A DNA stretch of 64,000 bases from Norana najaformis (lineage: Eukaryota; Annelida; Clitellata; Crassiclitellata; Hormogastridae), in the NCBI GenBank assembly GCA_964023275.1, contig OZ029916.1, positions 44,926,080-44,990,079 on the forward strand. Reading direction: 5' to 3'. A program made the position numbers and the translations under genes. Shown here in pieces: positions 9,501 to 18,860 of this stretch (its first letter is position 1; every line of letters begins with the position of its first letter). The notes under the pieces were generated by a model, which was given only the letters and a program-made list of their open reading frames with translations, searched no databases and was not told where the DNA came from.

Positions 9501-12010
9501 CATTGCTTAACTATTTAATTCAGTATTATTCGGCAATTAATTTATTACAAAATGCATTTAATAATATTTAGCTTAGTCAGGACAGGTTGAATCGTGCAGA
9601 TTATTATATGAACTTACATATCTTATATGCTGTAATGGTAAACAGCATATATTTGGTTTTGTTTACTTGTGCATATCTGTCGAAATCTTACCTTTGCTTG
9701 TGCTATTGTAACTACTTTTGTAATTGTTCTGTACCATGTAATGAATGTGGACTTGTCAGATGCAAATGAAGGCTACATGTTTACTTACTATAATAGTCGT
9801 TGTTGTTGTGATAATGATGGATTCGGCGGTTGTGGTTGTACTGATAAACGATGACTATGATGAAGATTATGGTTTATGAAATGCAGAGCACATGGTAAGC
9901 TGATGGAGCTGAATGGTCAGCTGATGGAGTCACTCCAGCTCTACCACAGCCTCATGAGAGAACTACCATCATATGGATACAGCACCATGACTCTGCCCCC
10001 TTCCGGGTTCTCTGGTGCCATTGCGGCACCTGCCCAGCTGCCACCCCCCTCTTACATGTCTCTAAACCAGGTCAGTTGACAGTTCCATCTGAAACTGTGA
10101 TGCTATGAGCTGCTGAGCGAGTTTAGATTCTCCAGGTAGTTTGTTTTGCTGAATTGTATATTGCATTGATATTGTTATTTTAGAAGTGCTTTTCATTTGG
10201 CTGTCTTTCCTTTGCTTTACCTGATAGTTACCTTTCCTAACAGTTTACCTTTTGTAGCATTTACCTTTCATGGCAGCTTGCCTTTCCTAACTGTTTACTG
10301 AATGTAATAGCTAACTTATAATAATTATAATAACAGTAATAATAATAAAAATAATAATAATATGAAATATAAAATAATAATAAGAAGAACCTGTAACGTA
10401 ATGGCTAACCTATCCCAACCCATATATCCTGTTTACTGTACTTTTCTTAAGGGTAAATATTTCCCAAAATTACACTTGCAGTTCAAATTTCACAACAGCT
10501 TACATGTTCTAATATTTTGACCTTTATTACAGTTGACCTTTTCTAGCAGCATGTATATTCTAACAGTTTACATTCCTTATCCTTTGCCGTGGTTACCTGC
10601 CATTTGATTGATGCTTTATGCATTATGATAATGGCACCATAGAAGTCATTAGATTTAATAGTTTTTAAGCAGTTTACCTTCTTAACAAATAATTCTTAAC
10701 AGTTATTTCTTAATTATAATTTACATGTTTAGTTACCTTTTGTAGCAATATCTTCTGCCTGTTGGCGTGTTTCAGATGTTTCCAACACAGTCTATGTCGC
10801 TCGGTCAAATCCCGCAGGGCATCACTGCCCAGGTGGGGCCGTCATCGCTACCCCCACAGAACATCACCCATCAACAGACAATGTCAGCAGCCCAGACCAA
10901 CCCATCCGCTGCATACCAGCAACCGGTTCTACACACCTACTACGACCTCGCCATGCAGCAACCAACTCCTAACAAGTCAGTTTCACATGGCAGGTTGCCC
11001 AGGAATTATAATGATAATAATTAGACAATTTATATAGCGCTGTAGCACGACCGAGGCCGAAAAAAGGGCACTGTACGTGAGTTTTAAAAAATCAATGACA
11101 GTCATATGATATTTTTAAAAGGGTGTTGAGTCATGAGATGAAAGTGTTCGGCCAATGTTCCTTCTCTGTCACCAGACCCATGCCAAACAGTGGGTCCGGC
11201 GACAGAGAAGGAACCTCATGGAAGAGCACTGGCTGAGGTCTTTTCTTCAGCCTCGGCCGTGTTATGGCGCTATATAAATTGTCTTATTATTATTATTATG
11301 TGCAGTTAATTCCTTGACGAGAACCACAGCCGATGTATATTAAGCGTCAGTTTTGTCTTGCTTACTTACACAAGAACCACATAATAACTTAATCATCATT
11401 TCATGATTTCTGATGTAATGACAAATTTACTTCAAGCTTTTTACAATAACTTCTGGGTAATGCAACGTTGTTCTCAGTTGATACTTTCTATGGCTTATTG
11501 TAACACGGTAAATCAGTGAATTGCCTTTGCCATTATTATATTTCTGAGGAGTTTCTGTTGAGGCATGTGAGCAAGTGTGCTTCTCTTTTACCTTAACATC
11601 ACCGTGAGGTTCTTTAGTATTTTTGTGAGATTTTTTGTGCCTTTATCAGGTTCTTGAAAGGCGCTATATAAATAGCCAGGTACATACCCTTTACCTTTAT
11701 GCTTCTGAGGAGTTTCAGGAAAGGCATGTAACTAAGTCTGCTACCTTTATCATTTTCTTCTGAGCATTTCCACTGAGGTTTCAAGCAAGTATGTTTACTT
11801 TTGCCTTTTTATGCTTATACGAAATTAGACATTTATATATCTCCTTTACAGTTTAAATTGTTTTGTTCCAGTCACAATATGGGTTCCTATGGCCCGCAGA
11901 TGATGGCGCAGGGACCCGCCTCGTTGCCATACAGCGGCGTTCCAGGATACAGCTTGGCAAGTCCACCCGGAATAGCATCACCACCTCCACAGCAGCAGAG
12001 ACTGGTCTAG
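484..12010 (+). CDS. STAM: STAM-family endosomal sorting adaptor (VHS-UIM-SH3-GAT), 5' partial, 15 exons
   Basis: Gene-level entry. Exons: 484-568, 1438-1513, 1979-2077, 2484-2566, 4076-4139, 4737-4809, 5206-5339, 6058-6143, 6494-6579, 7365-7438, 7964-8054, 9178-9232, 9887-10070, 10776-10993, 11872-12010. Every junction is AG/GT with matching phase, and the sum is 516 codons including the TAG stop. Order of parts: VHS domain (from [14 protein letters not shown]), UIM ([20 protein letters not shown]), SH3 ([19 protein letters not shown] ... NWWKG ... FPANFV), GAT/coiled-coil core ([18 protein letters not shown]) and a Pro/Gln/Ser-rich tail. STAM pairs with HRS in ESCRT-0, binds ubiquitylated cargo through VHS and UIM, and recruits deubiquitinases through SH3; that is family knowledge. 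About 13 N-terminal residues lie upstream of the window. Length fits the family (about 530-540 residues). Vertebrate STAM1 and STAM2 cannot be told apart here. Confidence 0.95.
812..1150 (+). repeat. Minisatellite, about 27-bp unit
   Basis: About twelve degenerate copies of a unit like GAATCTGTTTCTGTTTCTGA followed by CTTTTTT. It lies inside a STAM intron and gives long lysine/asparagine-rich open frames on the minus strand that are not genes. Confidence 0.85.
1438..1513 (+). CDS. STAM: STAM coding exon: VHS domain
   Basis: Acceptor TTTCAG, donor GTGAGT. Encodes [19 protein letters not shown] and ends at QALT, phase 0. An AG two bases downstream (1438-1439) would break the frame and lose one Ala relative to the family spacing, so 1438 was chosen. 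Confidence 0.92.
1979..2077 (+). CDS. STAM: STAM coding exon: VHS domain
   Basis: Acceptor TGCTTAG, donor GTGTGT. Encodes [20 protein letters not shown] then [13 protein letters not shown]; phase 0 at both ends. The last 19 bases recur almost 300 bp downstream in the intron (see findings). Confidence 0.94.
2484..2566 (+). CDS. STAM: STAM coding exon: VHS domain
   Basis: Acceptor TTTTAG, donor GTAGAT. Encodes [20 protein letters not shown] followed by KSDSSL; phase 0 in, phase 2 out. The HPKV...L...W.. pattern is typical of STAM/HRS VHS domains. Confidence 0.93.
2906..3260 (+). repeat. tRNA-derived SINE-like element
   Basis: Starts with A-box-like TAGTGTAGTGGTAAGCATG, with a B-box-like GAGGTTAAAATCCC about 65 bases later, then a roughly 250-base body. 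The order matches a tRNA-headed SINE in the STAM intron. Confidence 0.5.
4076..4139 (+). CDS. STAM: STAM coding exon: end of VHS domain
   Basis: A short 64-base exon between GAATAG and GTATGT. Encodes [20 protein letters not shown], corresponding to the family segment L-I-x-x-x-x-x-x-L-K-x-x-G-x-x-F. Phase 2 in, phase 0 out, which bridges its neighbours exactly. Confidence 0.88.
4737..4809 (+). CDS. STAM: STAM coding exon: linker and acidic start of UIM
   Basis: Acceptor TTTTAG, donor GTTAGG. Encodes [20 protein letters not shown], with the acidic run that opens the ubiquitin-interacting motif. Exit phase 1. Confidence 0.9.
5206..5339 (+). CDS. STAM: STAM coding exon: UIM and Ser-rich linker
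   Basis: Acceptor CTTCAG, donor GTCAGT. Encodes [17 protein letters not shown], the UIM core with the diagnostic Ala-x-x-x-Ser, then [11 protein letters not shown]. Exit phase 0 after EPQK. Confidence 0.93.
5420..5640 (+). repeat. tRNA-derived SINE-like element
   Basis: A-box-like TAGTGTTGTGGTTTGCATG, then B-box-like GGAGTTTAAATCCC, then a tail into the STAM intron. Similar in layout to the element at 2906 but clearly diverged. Confidence 0.45.
6058..6143 (+). CDS. STAM: STAM coding exon: SH3 domain, first half
   Basis: Encodes [20 protein letters not shown] then [13 protein letters not shown] and the acidic RT loop are intact. Donor GTAACT, exit phase 2. Confidence 0.95.
6494..6579 (+). 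CDS. STAM: STAM coding exon: SH3 domain, second half
   Basis: Acceptor CTCTCAG, donor GTACGG. Encodes [20 protein letters not shown] then VSPDLTT. The Trp-Trp pair and the P-x-N-F ligand-groove residues are present, so the SH3 domain looks functional. Confidence 0.95.
6841..7222. repeat. Large inverted repeat in STAM intron
   Basis: The arm at 6841-6916 is the reverse complement, at roughly 80% or better by eye, of 7148-7222; about 230 bases separate them. A related third copy lies near 46785-46870, so the arms are two opposite insertions of one dispersed repeat. Confidence 0.75.
7365..7438 (+). CDS. STAM: STAM coding exon: charged linker after SH3
   Basis: Acceptor ATTCTAG, donor GTTATC. 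Encodes [20 protein letters not shown] then VWIDE. The F/W-I-D-E ending precedes the GAT core in vertebrate STAMs. Confidence 0.87.
7514..7674 (+). repeat. 17-bp tandem repeat, about 9.5 copies
   Basis: Near-perfect head-to-tail copies of GGAACATGGCTATAGCT, with substitutions only in the last two units. High identity implies recent expansion. Located in the STAM intron just before the next hairpin. Confidence 0.95.
7716..7831. repeat. Hairpin-forming inverted repeat of about 40-bp arms
   Basis: Left arm 7716-7756 and right arm 7792-7831 are complementary at nearly all positions (shared core GGGCTACTATTCCAG), with a loop of about 35 bases. The right arm reads like the C-terminal codons of a LINE and is followed by an ATT-rich tail. 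Confidence 0.85.
7964..8054 (+). CDS. STAM: STAM coding exon: start of GAT/coiled-coil core
   Basis: Acceptor GAGCAG, donor GTCAGT. Encodes [20 protein letters not shown], then DPPDMTVLE. Equivalent to the HRS-binding core region of the family. Exit phase 1. Confidence 0.9.
9178..9232 (+). CDS. STAM: STAM coding exon: GAT core
   Basis: A 55-base exon between AAACAG and GTAAGT. Encodes [18 protein letters not shown], one of the best conserved STAM segments. Phase 1 in, phase 2 out. Confidence 0.94.
9887..10070 (+). CDS. STAM: STAM coding exon: coiled coil and start of Pro-rich tail
   Basis: Acceptor ATGCAG, donor GTCAGT. Encodes [20 protein letters not shown] then LMRELP, followed by a Pro/Ser/Tyr-rich segment ending MSLNQ. 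Exit phase 0. Confidence 0.93.
10776..10993 (+). CDS. STAM: STAM coding exon: Gln/Pro-rich tail, two possible donors
   Basis: Acceptor TTTCAG. Encodes a low-complexity tail ([16 protein letters not shown] ...). Two donors keep the same phase 2: AA/GTCAGT after 10975 and AG/GTTGCC after 10993. They differ by six codons. The distal one is listed; the proximal one matches the donor consensus better. Confidence 0.82.
11018..11300. repeat. Head-to-head LINE 3' ends forming a foldback
   Basis: CAATTTATATAGCGC at 11025 and GCGCTATATAAATTG at 11268 are opposite copies of the same LINE 3' end. The centre holds a near-perfect hairpin: arms 11157-11180 and 11191-11214 match at 22 of 24 positions around a 10-base loop. 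Both outer ends run into ATT-type tails. Located in the last STAM intron. Confidence 0.85.
11872..12010 (+). CDS. STAM: STAM last coding exon
   Basis: Acceptor GTTCCAG. Encodes [20 protein letters not shown] ... PPPQQQRLV and the TAG stop at 12008-12010. Composition matches the Pro/Gln-rich C-terminus of the family. Confidence 0.88.
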
Positions 12011-12361
12011 CTGTTGTAGAAAGGCCTGCAGACACTACATTAGTCGAGCCTAACAGGGAGGAGAATTTAAGCCCTGTCAGTTTTTGAGAGGCTTGTGAGG
12101 AGGATTTGCTGAATTCATGCTAATCGAAGCACAGATGGATAGTACAGTGAAACATCCTTACAGTGTAGGAGTTGGGAGACTTACCAAAGACTGTGTTTTA
12201 ACAGAGTCCGCATATATGTTGTCAGCTTATGGATAAACTTTGAATCAAATAAGTCTCTAAAATATAAAGCTCATTTGTCTTGTATCCAGGACCTAAAACT
12301 TTGTATGATAAATACATTTTTGTCCTGAAAATATACTAAAAATATACAGATAGTGCGTAAA

Positions 12362-12367
12362 AATAAA
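12362..12367 (+). terminator. Candidate STAM polyadenylation signal
   Basis: AATAAA about 350 bases after the STAM stop, in an A-rich context. It is the first canonical hexamer noticed downstream. No transcript end is visible from sequence alone. Confidence 0.4.
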
Positions 12368-12799
12368 AAAAATGCAAATATTTAGCATACGTTGTTGGCT
12401 TACTGGCAGAGCAGCATGATCGTACAGCTTGGCATTTGTATGGTTGTTCTGTTATGTGGAATATCCATAGATCTGGGTTTAGGAAGTACACAGCCTGTCT
12501 GTTATAAGCTGGATGGTATTATGATTGTGTTATCATATTGTGTGTGTTATAACCTGGTCTGTGTTATTACACTTCAAACTGTTGATGGGTTTCTTTTGTA
12601 TCACCACTGTCATGTGTACAGTGCTGGTTATTGACATCTTGGGTTCTGTACCGGACAAATGGGAGTTCTTTTGTCTAGAACTGGTAACAAAAGTTGACAA
12701 AATTTTTGATTAAAGGTTAATCCGATGTGAAAAGGGATGCTTCCATATCCTAATTTATAAATTTTCTTGCAAAAAGCCCATTTGGAATTCTACTGGGTT

Positions 12800-13110
12800 T
12801 TGTTTGGTAGTTGCAAAACAGAGTCTGGGAATCCTTGTTAAATTCTCCCAAGTTTCTGCTGTTGCTTTCACAGAACGGGGCTGCATCCCTTGTTAGGTTT
12901 TCCAAGCCTGTATGGAGGCGAAGGAAGAGCTGGGCATCCTTTTTTAAATTCTCCAAACCTCTGTGGTCAAAAACAAGAGATGGGCTTCCCTTGTTAAATT
13001 CACCTAACCCCTTCCTGTGGTTGCAAAAGAGGCTGGGCATCCATTGTTAATATCATCGAGCACCTCATTGTATATTTGCATAGAAAGAATTGGTCATCCT
13101 CTGCTAATTT
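12800..13110 (+). repeat. Degenerate tandem repeat of roughly 60 bp
   Basis: Five to six diverged copies of a unit containing CATCCTTGTTAAATTCTCC and a CTGTGGTTGCAAAA block. The overlapping open frames in both directions are a by-product. Confidence 0.7.
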
Positions 13111-13344
13111 CTGTTTCTCTTCCGTTGTGATGACTGCCACAAGTCTGGAATGCTTTATTGTTTAATGAAGTTTTTTGATTTAACCATTTAAAATGTATCA
13201 GTGCATTTTAACAATTAAGTCACTTTAAAGTTTATCTAGCAAATAATGTGTGAACTTTGCTTTGAGAATTGGAATAAGAATCAGAACTGTTCAGATGGAC
13301 ATTTTGAAAAATTCTTCATTCTGTTATTTTTTTCTATGATTGAG

Positions 13345-13550
13345 TTCAAGTCAGAACTTAGACAGGGTATCTAGGTCATGTCAGAATTTAGACATGCATC
13401 TAGGTCATGTCAGATTTGGGACATGTATCTAGGTCATGTCAGAATTTATACATGTATCTAGGTCATGTCAGAATTTGGACATGTATCTAGATCATGTCAG
13501 AGTTTGGACATGTATTATGGTCCTGTCAGAATTTTGACATGTATCTGGGT
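13345..13550 (+). repeat. 29-bp tandem repeat, about 7 copies
   Basis: Units like TCTAGGTCATGTCAGAATTT followed by AGACATGTA. Mostly single-base differences between copies. Confidence 0.9.
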
Positions 13551-13679
13551 CATGTTGTTTAGAAATTGTGAATAGCAGTTTAATCATTTTCTAGGCGATG
13601 TTGTCTATTAAAAAGTGTTATGGTGTAATGGTGACAGTTTCACCTGTATTCCTTGAACTAGGTCGTTTTCTCGTTCTTG

Positions 13680-13850
13680 AATCGTAATCTCGAGATTTCT
13701 ACAGAGCCCAAAGAAAGTTAAGTTGTAGGAACCAGCTTATTCACAAACTCCACAGACCCTTCCTGTCTACCGATTTTGTGAAACCGAAGTCAGTAGACGT
13801 GAAAGGTCAGGTTCGGTCAAGATGAAAAAGGGTCAGACAGGCAGACTTGA
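13680..13850 (-). repeat. Dispersed repeat with (ATTACG)n tail, copy 1
   Basis: Contains CTCGAGATTTCTACAG, then AACCAGCTTATTCACA. This family recurs around 23361, 23538, 28672, 29909, 34704, 37099, 41138, 45355 and 61064. The end abutting CTCGAG carries ATTACG repeats, as a 3' tail would, which sets the strand given. Confidence 0.7.
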
Positions 13851-13885
13851 CTACGATGGATGGTGTTTGGGTCTTTTGTTTCTAG

Positions 13886-14382
13886 CAGTGATGGGCAGTA
13901 GTTAACTACTGTAGTTAACAACTAGTAGTTTGACTACTTTGTAATTAGTTAAAATGTAGTTAACTACTTTTCAAAAAGTCTGTACTATATAACTCAAACA
14001 AAATCTCAATTTTTATTTAACTACTTTTTCATCACAAACTTTTTCAGTTACACACTTCCCAACTTCGTTTTCTCCAAATTATTTTGCTGTCACAGTTGGT
14101 TACAATGCTCATTAAATTGTATTTCCAGTCGTAGAATATTCGAACATCGCTTAAAGAATGTTGCATGATGTTTTATCTTAAGGTGATGATTAATTAATTG
14201 CACTTGTTGCAATTGCACTTCAGCAACTCTGTTCCCATCTAAGAGCAAGAGCAAAAAATAGTCACAAGAGTAGTTAACTAATTTTTCTTCAGATATTTAC
14301 AAACTGCTAGTTAAACTACTTTAAAAAGAGTAAAAAGAAATTGTAGTTCAACTACTTTTAAAGTAGTTATTGTCCATTACTG
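13886..14382. mobile_element. Non-autonomous TIR transposon, hAT-like
   Basis: Begins CAGTGATGGGCAGTAGTTAA and ends with the reverse complement of CAGTAATGGACAATAACTAC. Subterminal copies of GTAGTTAACTAC-like palindromes occupy both ends (13905-13985 and 14265-14365). About 497 bp with no transposase frame. The flanking 8-mers (GTTTCTAG and TATTACAG) match poorly, so the target duplication is not demonstrated. Confidence 0.7.
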
Positions 14383-14726
14383 TATTACAGTGACGTGAAA
14401 CATAGACTGGATCATCTGTTTAGTTATGATGTGATGTGAGTAACTTCTAACATACATTTAGGTTGGGTCGTTTCTTCTGTGACTTGATATGTAGGCCAGG
14501 TCAGCCAGAGAACAGTATGCCTGCAAGAATAGGATAATTGCACACCTTTGTGAGGTTCTTGAACGCCATTATATAACTGTTCAGATGTATGTGTGTGTAC
14601 TTGCATATGTATTACATACATCCTTACATGCATGCATACATACCTGCATTCATGCATTTGCACATGGAGACATACATACATGATTCCTTGACCCAAAACT
14701 TAGGCTGACACAATCGGTCTTAGCTA

Positions 14727-15135
14727 GTTGCTCTTGTTTGAGCTGCATCCTCTAACTAAAAACTGTCTTGGACTCTCTTACCGAGACCATATCACACGAT
14801 TTTCGTTCTTTACACTGGCTTCCTGTGTTTTAACATATCTGCTTCTAGCTGGCATTTGTCATGTGCAATTCATGTGCCAGTCATCTGCCATCCTATTTAT
14901 CATCCATGGTTATACCTTGTAACTCTGTTAACAGTTGATCCTCTCTTCAGTCAGCATCTTCTGCAAAGTATATTGTTCCTGGTACACGTCTTATCTTTGT
15001 CTGGCATTTGTTTGCAGTTGCTGGTCCCTCCATTTGGAACTCTCTACCTCCTGATGTTCGCAACTCTCCTACTGAGGCTGTCTTTCACTCTAAGCTGAAA
15101 ACTTACCTCATCAAGTCTGTTTATTGTACATGTTT
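14727..15135 (+). mobile_element. Decayed LINE 3' fragment (reverse transcriptase C-terminus)
   Basis: Broken frames give FFTLASCVLTYLL near 14810 and SIWNSLPPDVRNSPTEAVFH then SKLKTYLIKSVY at 15030-15120. The W-N-S-L-P ... K-x-x-L-K-T-x-L pattern is the usual end of CR1/L2/Jockey-type ORF2. Frameshifts and stops show it is dead. Confidence 0.75.
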
Positions 15136-15978
15136 CCTGTTGCCTAGCTTCAATGTACACTTCTGAACTTCGTAAGGAGGACATCTTCAAATTACAGTTG
15201 TATTGTACTGTATGTTGTTTACTGGTGCTGTGAAATTCTGGTTTTCGTGACTGCAGGTGGACCTTGGTAAGCAATGTGCTGCATTTCTTGTGAATAAAAC
15301 TCCGTTTTCATGTACAAAATATCGCTGTATGACTTTCAGATAACTCATCTGTGTTGCACATGAATTATAACATGCTGTAAAAGTTCTTTAGTGTAATATT
15401 TTGTTGTTAATTAATTACTGTTTTTCTACCGAGGCATAAATGATCATTAAGAAGGAAAAAATAAGTTGAAATGATTTGCATGGAATGTCTTCACTGATGG
15501 ATCCAGCTGTTGAGAAGGGGTAAATTTTATCACGGTTGAGGTCTTGGGGTCGTCCAGAAATAGGGGGAAGGAGGGGTCACCCAAATGTGGACAAATGCGG
15601 GAGGGTTATGCCCAGTGCGAACGTCTGCATCTAGAATGGGTACATATTCATTTCAATTACCTCTGCAAGATCAATATGGTACCCTACTATATAGGCCTAA
15701 GACTCACTTGGAGGGCGCACGTCTGGAGGGGATATGGGAGGGTAATGCCAGATGCGGTCAAGGGGACGGAGGCGTCCAAGGTAGGTCATTTTGCAGGCTT
15801 CACTTATTACTACTTACAAATACAAGATAATAATAATAACAGGGCACTCTCTGCCAGGGCTTCAATGAAGTCTTGCAGGACTGCCGGCTTCGGTTCGGCT
15901 GCCTATGTAAGGCACTTCGTGTGAAGGAAATTTGGCTTGCTTTTCGAACTACATGAAAGAACTAATAATAATAATAAC

Positions 15979-17096
15979 TAGGGCTGTTGATTAATCGCCG
16001 TTAACGCGTGCGATTAACGCGTTAAAAAATTTTGCGATTAAAATTTTTAACGCAACGATTAACGCGTTAAGAACTTAGTCTTTCTTTCTTGCCGCGATGC
16101 AAATTAACGCGATGAAAATTCATCTAGAAAATAATCAATGATTGTCAGAGCGGACATTTATTATATCAATGGTTGTTTGTTTCCTATTCTTTGGCGCTTT
16201 TTTGCGTTGTGTAAATTCGATTGTGATATTAAATTCGGGCGTTACAAATTAGGTTTCACGTAAAGAATGGAGTCAAGGAAACTAGGAAAGACAATATTGG
16301 ACGGACAGTTTATTTTTAATACGGATGACAAGGCGTTTGTAAGTATTGCAAGAGTGTTTAAATTAATTACTACCATATCAACTCGTCGTTGAACAATCGC
16401 CTGTGTACCAGTCGTGCGTTTACCGCTACTGAACGTGATAAGACATCAACGTTATATCTTCGGCAGATGATAAAACGGAACCTGCACTACGCCAGGCAAC
16501 CTTAGTTCAGCAGCGGGAGATGTCTAAGCCAATGGACCAGGGCAAACGCGAAAGCATAACCAATGCCATCACAAAATAATTTGTGATGAATGGCCTATCC
16601 ATCAACATTCACCATGGCTAAAATGTATTTGCCATCCCAGCAACGACTGTCTCTTGTGAACGAGTATATTTTGCCAGGACACATTGTTCATAAGAAGCTG
16701 ACATCGCTGGACCCAACTAATGTGGATAAACTTGTTTGCTTCAACAACTGGTTGCATTTAAAAGAATAAACATTTTAAAGCTACTTTAAACATTTTGCTT
16801 TGAACATTGCATATAAATTAGAAATATTAAATACTGTAAAATTGCAATCCAACTGGGATTACTGATTTTTCTAACATGTATGCAATTAGAATGCGATTAA
16901 CTGTGATTAAAACTTTTAATTACTTTCTTTACTTTGAACACTGAATATAAATTAGAAATATTAAATACTGTAAAACTGCAATCCAACTGGGATTGCTCAT
17001 TTTTCTAACATGCGATTAAAATGCGATTAACTGCGATTAAAAATTTTGATCGATCGATTAATCGCGATTAAAATTTTTAATCGAAATGCAGCTCTA
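15979..17096 (+). mobile_element. hAT-superfamily DNA transposon relic, 1118 bp
   Basis: Both flanks carry the perfect 8-bp duplication ATAATAAC (15971-15978 and 17097-17104). Termini are TAGGGCTG and its near-complement CAGCTCTA. Subterminal ATTAATCGCGATTAA-type repeats fill both ends. The interior (16610-16770) encodes NVFAIPATTVSCERVYF and, after a one-base frameshift, GHIVHKKLTSLDPTNVDKLV, the hAT C-terminal dimerisation region. Too short for a full transposase, so an internally deleted, inactive copy. Confidence 0.9.
16620..16770 (+). pseudogene. hAT transposase C-terminal remnant
   Basis: The motif pair [IP-A-T-x-x-x-S-E-R-x-F-like] AIPATTVSCERVYF and TSLDPTNVDKLVCFNNWL are in different frames, separated by a single-base shift near 16675. 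A stop TAA ends the second part at about 16770. Upstream parts of the enzyme are missing. Confidence 0.8.
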
Positions 17097-17679
17097 ATAA
17101 TAACTTCATAATTGAAGTGACGTAAGGATAGATTTGTTTTATAATACTACTATTACTACTACTACTACTAATAATAATAATAATAATTTGAGACCTTGTG
17201 GAGCCAATTTCAAGGTTTCATATCGCCAGAATTTCTCGTGTAGCCTACTTTTTCGCAATTCGCTTTAGTTCTCAATTGCTTTTCCCTCCTTTTGGGAGCT
17301 GAGCGTCTTATTATATAGATATGATGCATTTATATATGATATAAAAGTAGGATAATAACAATATTATTATAAATTATTTCATTCGTCTGCTAGCATGCCA
17401 TTGGTTATTCTTTAAAATCCATAGGCTGTTACATTAAATGTGGCGAGGGGGAGCTGATGAATAATTAATTGACAATGTAAACGAATTGAGATTCTGTCGA
17501 CGTCATCGACCTCCCACCCCCGTCCGTCTCTTTAGACTTCGCGAGTTATGGGTAACAGCAGTTCTAGAGGAAGCAGAAGTATCTTTCTGGTTATTTATAT
17601 AGCGCTTTTGTGAAAACCTCTTCAATGCTTCCTGTGAGAGAAGAATTAACCGATGCAAAACGGAATGAGAACGCTCTCA

Positions 17680-17916
17680 GGTGAAAGGAGCGGAAGACAG
17701 CAAGAGAAGAAAGGCGAGACGGAAAGAGAGGGAGAACGAGAGAGAGTGAGAGAATAACGAGAAAGGAGGACTAAATATTCGTGCGGCTGCGCTGTTTACT
17801 CTGCCTCGTCGGCGATCGAAGGAGGCAGACGACTGAATGACGGAAGGAAGAAAGATACAAGTACGAGCATGAAGATGCGGAAAATGAAAGATAGACATTT
17901 AAAGAAAGAGAGAGAC

Positions 17917-17953
<37 letters not shown>

Positions 17954-18290
17954 GAAGGAAAGAGACAGACAGAGAGGAACAGAGAAAGGGAGACAAAAGG
18001 AGAGTCAGAGAGGCAGGCAGAGAGGGGCAGAGAGAGAGAGAAAGACAGACAGCTACAGACAAACACAGAAGAAGACAAATAAACAGACAGACAGAAGTAA
18101 CTGAAGAGATGTCTAGACATAGAAGACAGACAGCATAGGCCATAGAGAGTAAAGGAGACAGACAGAGACAGAGAGAGGCAGCTAGACGGAGAGGGAGAGT
18201 GACAGACAGAGGGGAAGAGACATACGGGGATGGAGAGAGAGACAGGCAACAGACAGACAGACAGATGCAGAGAGGGAGTACAATAGTGCA
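17680..18290 (+). repeat. Purine-rich and (CAGA)n simple sequence
   Basis: GAGA and ACAG repeats with few pyrimidines other than the C of CAGA. Apparent open frames on both strands are low complexity and rejected as genes. Confidence 0.9.
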
Positions 18291-18591
18291 TTGCGCTGAG
18301 TTTCCGCATACCATACCTGACCACATCATCTACCAGACCTTAACCAGATGGATCGGTCTCAGGATCACATCTGCTCTTTTTGTCTTGTCTCGGTTCCACC
18401 ACCGTCTTCCTCGCTGGTTCCTACAGTTCCAGTTTCCGTGGGATCCGGATGTAGAAGGGAACTGGTGGATGACCGACCGGGCGGATACAGATGAGGACAC
18501 GAACCATGAGCCAGCATCACCTGCGTCTGCTGCTGCTGCTGCTGCTGCAGGATACGTGGATTTGGTGTCTGTCGACAACACCCTGCATCTC

Positions 18592-18710
18592 TGTCTGTCT
18601 GTCTGTATGTCTGTGTGTCTGTCTTTCTCTCACTCTCTCTGTCTCTCTGTCTCTGTCTGTCTCTGTCTCTCTGTCTTTCTCTCTCTCTAACTGTGTCTCT
18701 GTGTCTCTTA
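18592..18710 (+). repeat. (TGTC)n/(TCTC)n microsatellite
   Basis: Tetranucleotide CTGT and CTCT repeats directly after a short (CTG)n tract at 18529-18550. Confidence 0.9.
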
Positions 18711-18860
18711 TCTTACGAGTAAGCATCCTTCTTGTTCTCATTGTACTTCTGCATTTACAATATGGACATGTAATATAATTGCAATTTAGTAATGTTAGCT
18801 GTATTACATTAATTTGTAATGTATGCAATGTCACTTATGAAGGGCAGCTACACGGAGAAC

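Noticed and set aside
17796-18329. Leu/Ser/Cys-rich frames of 140-180 codons on the minus strand
   Set aside because: Products of (CAGA)n/(GAGA)n simple sequence; open in several frames at once.
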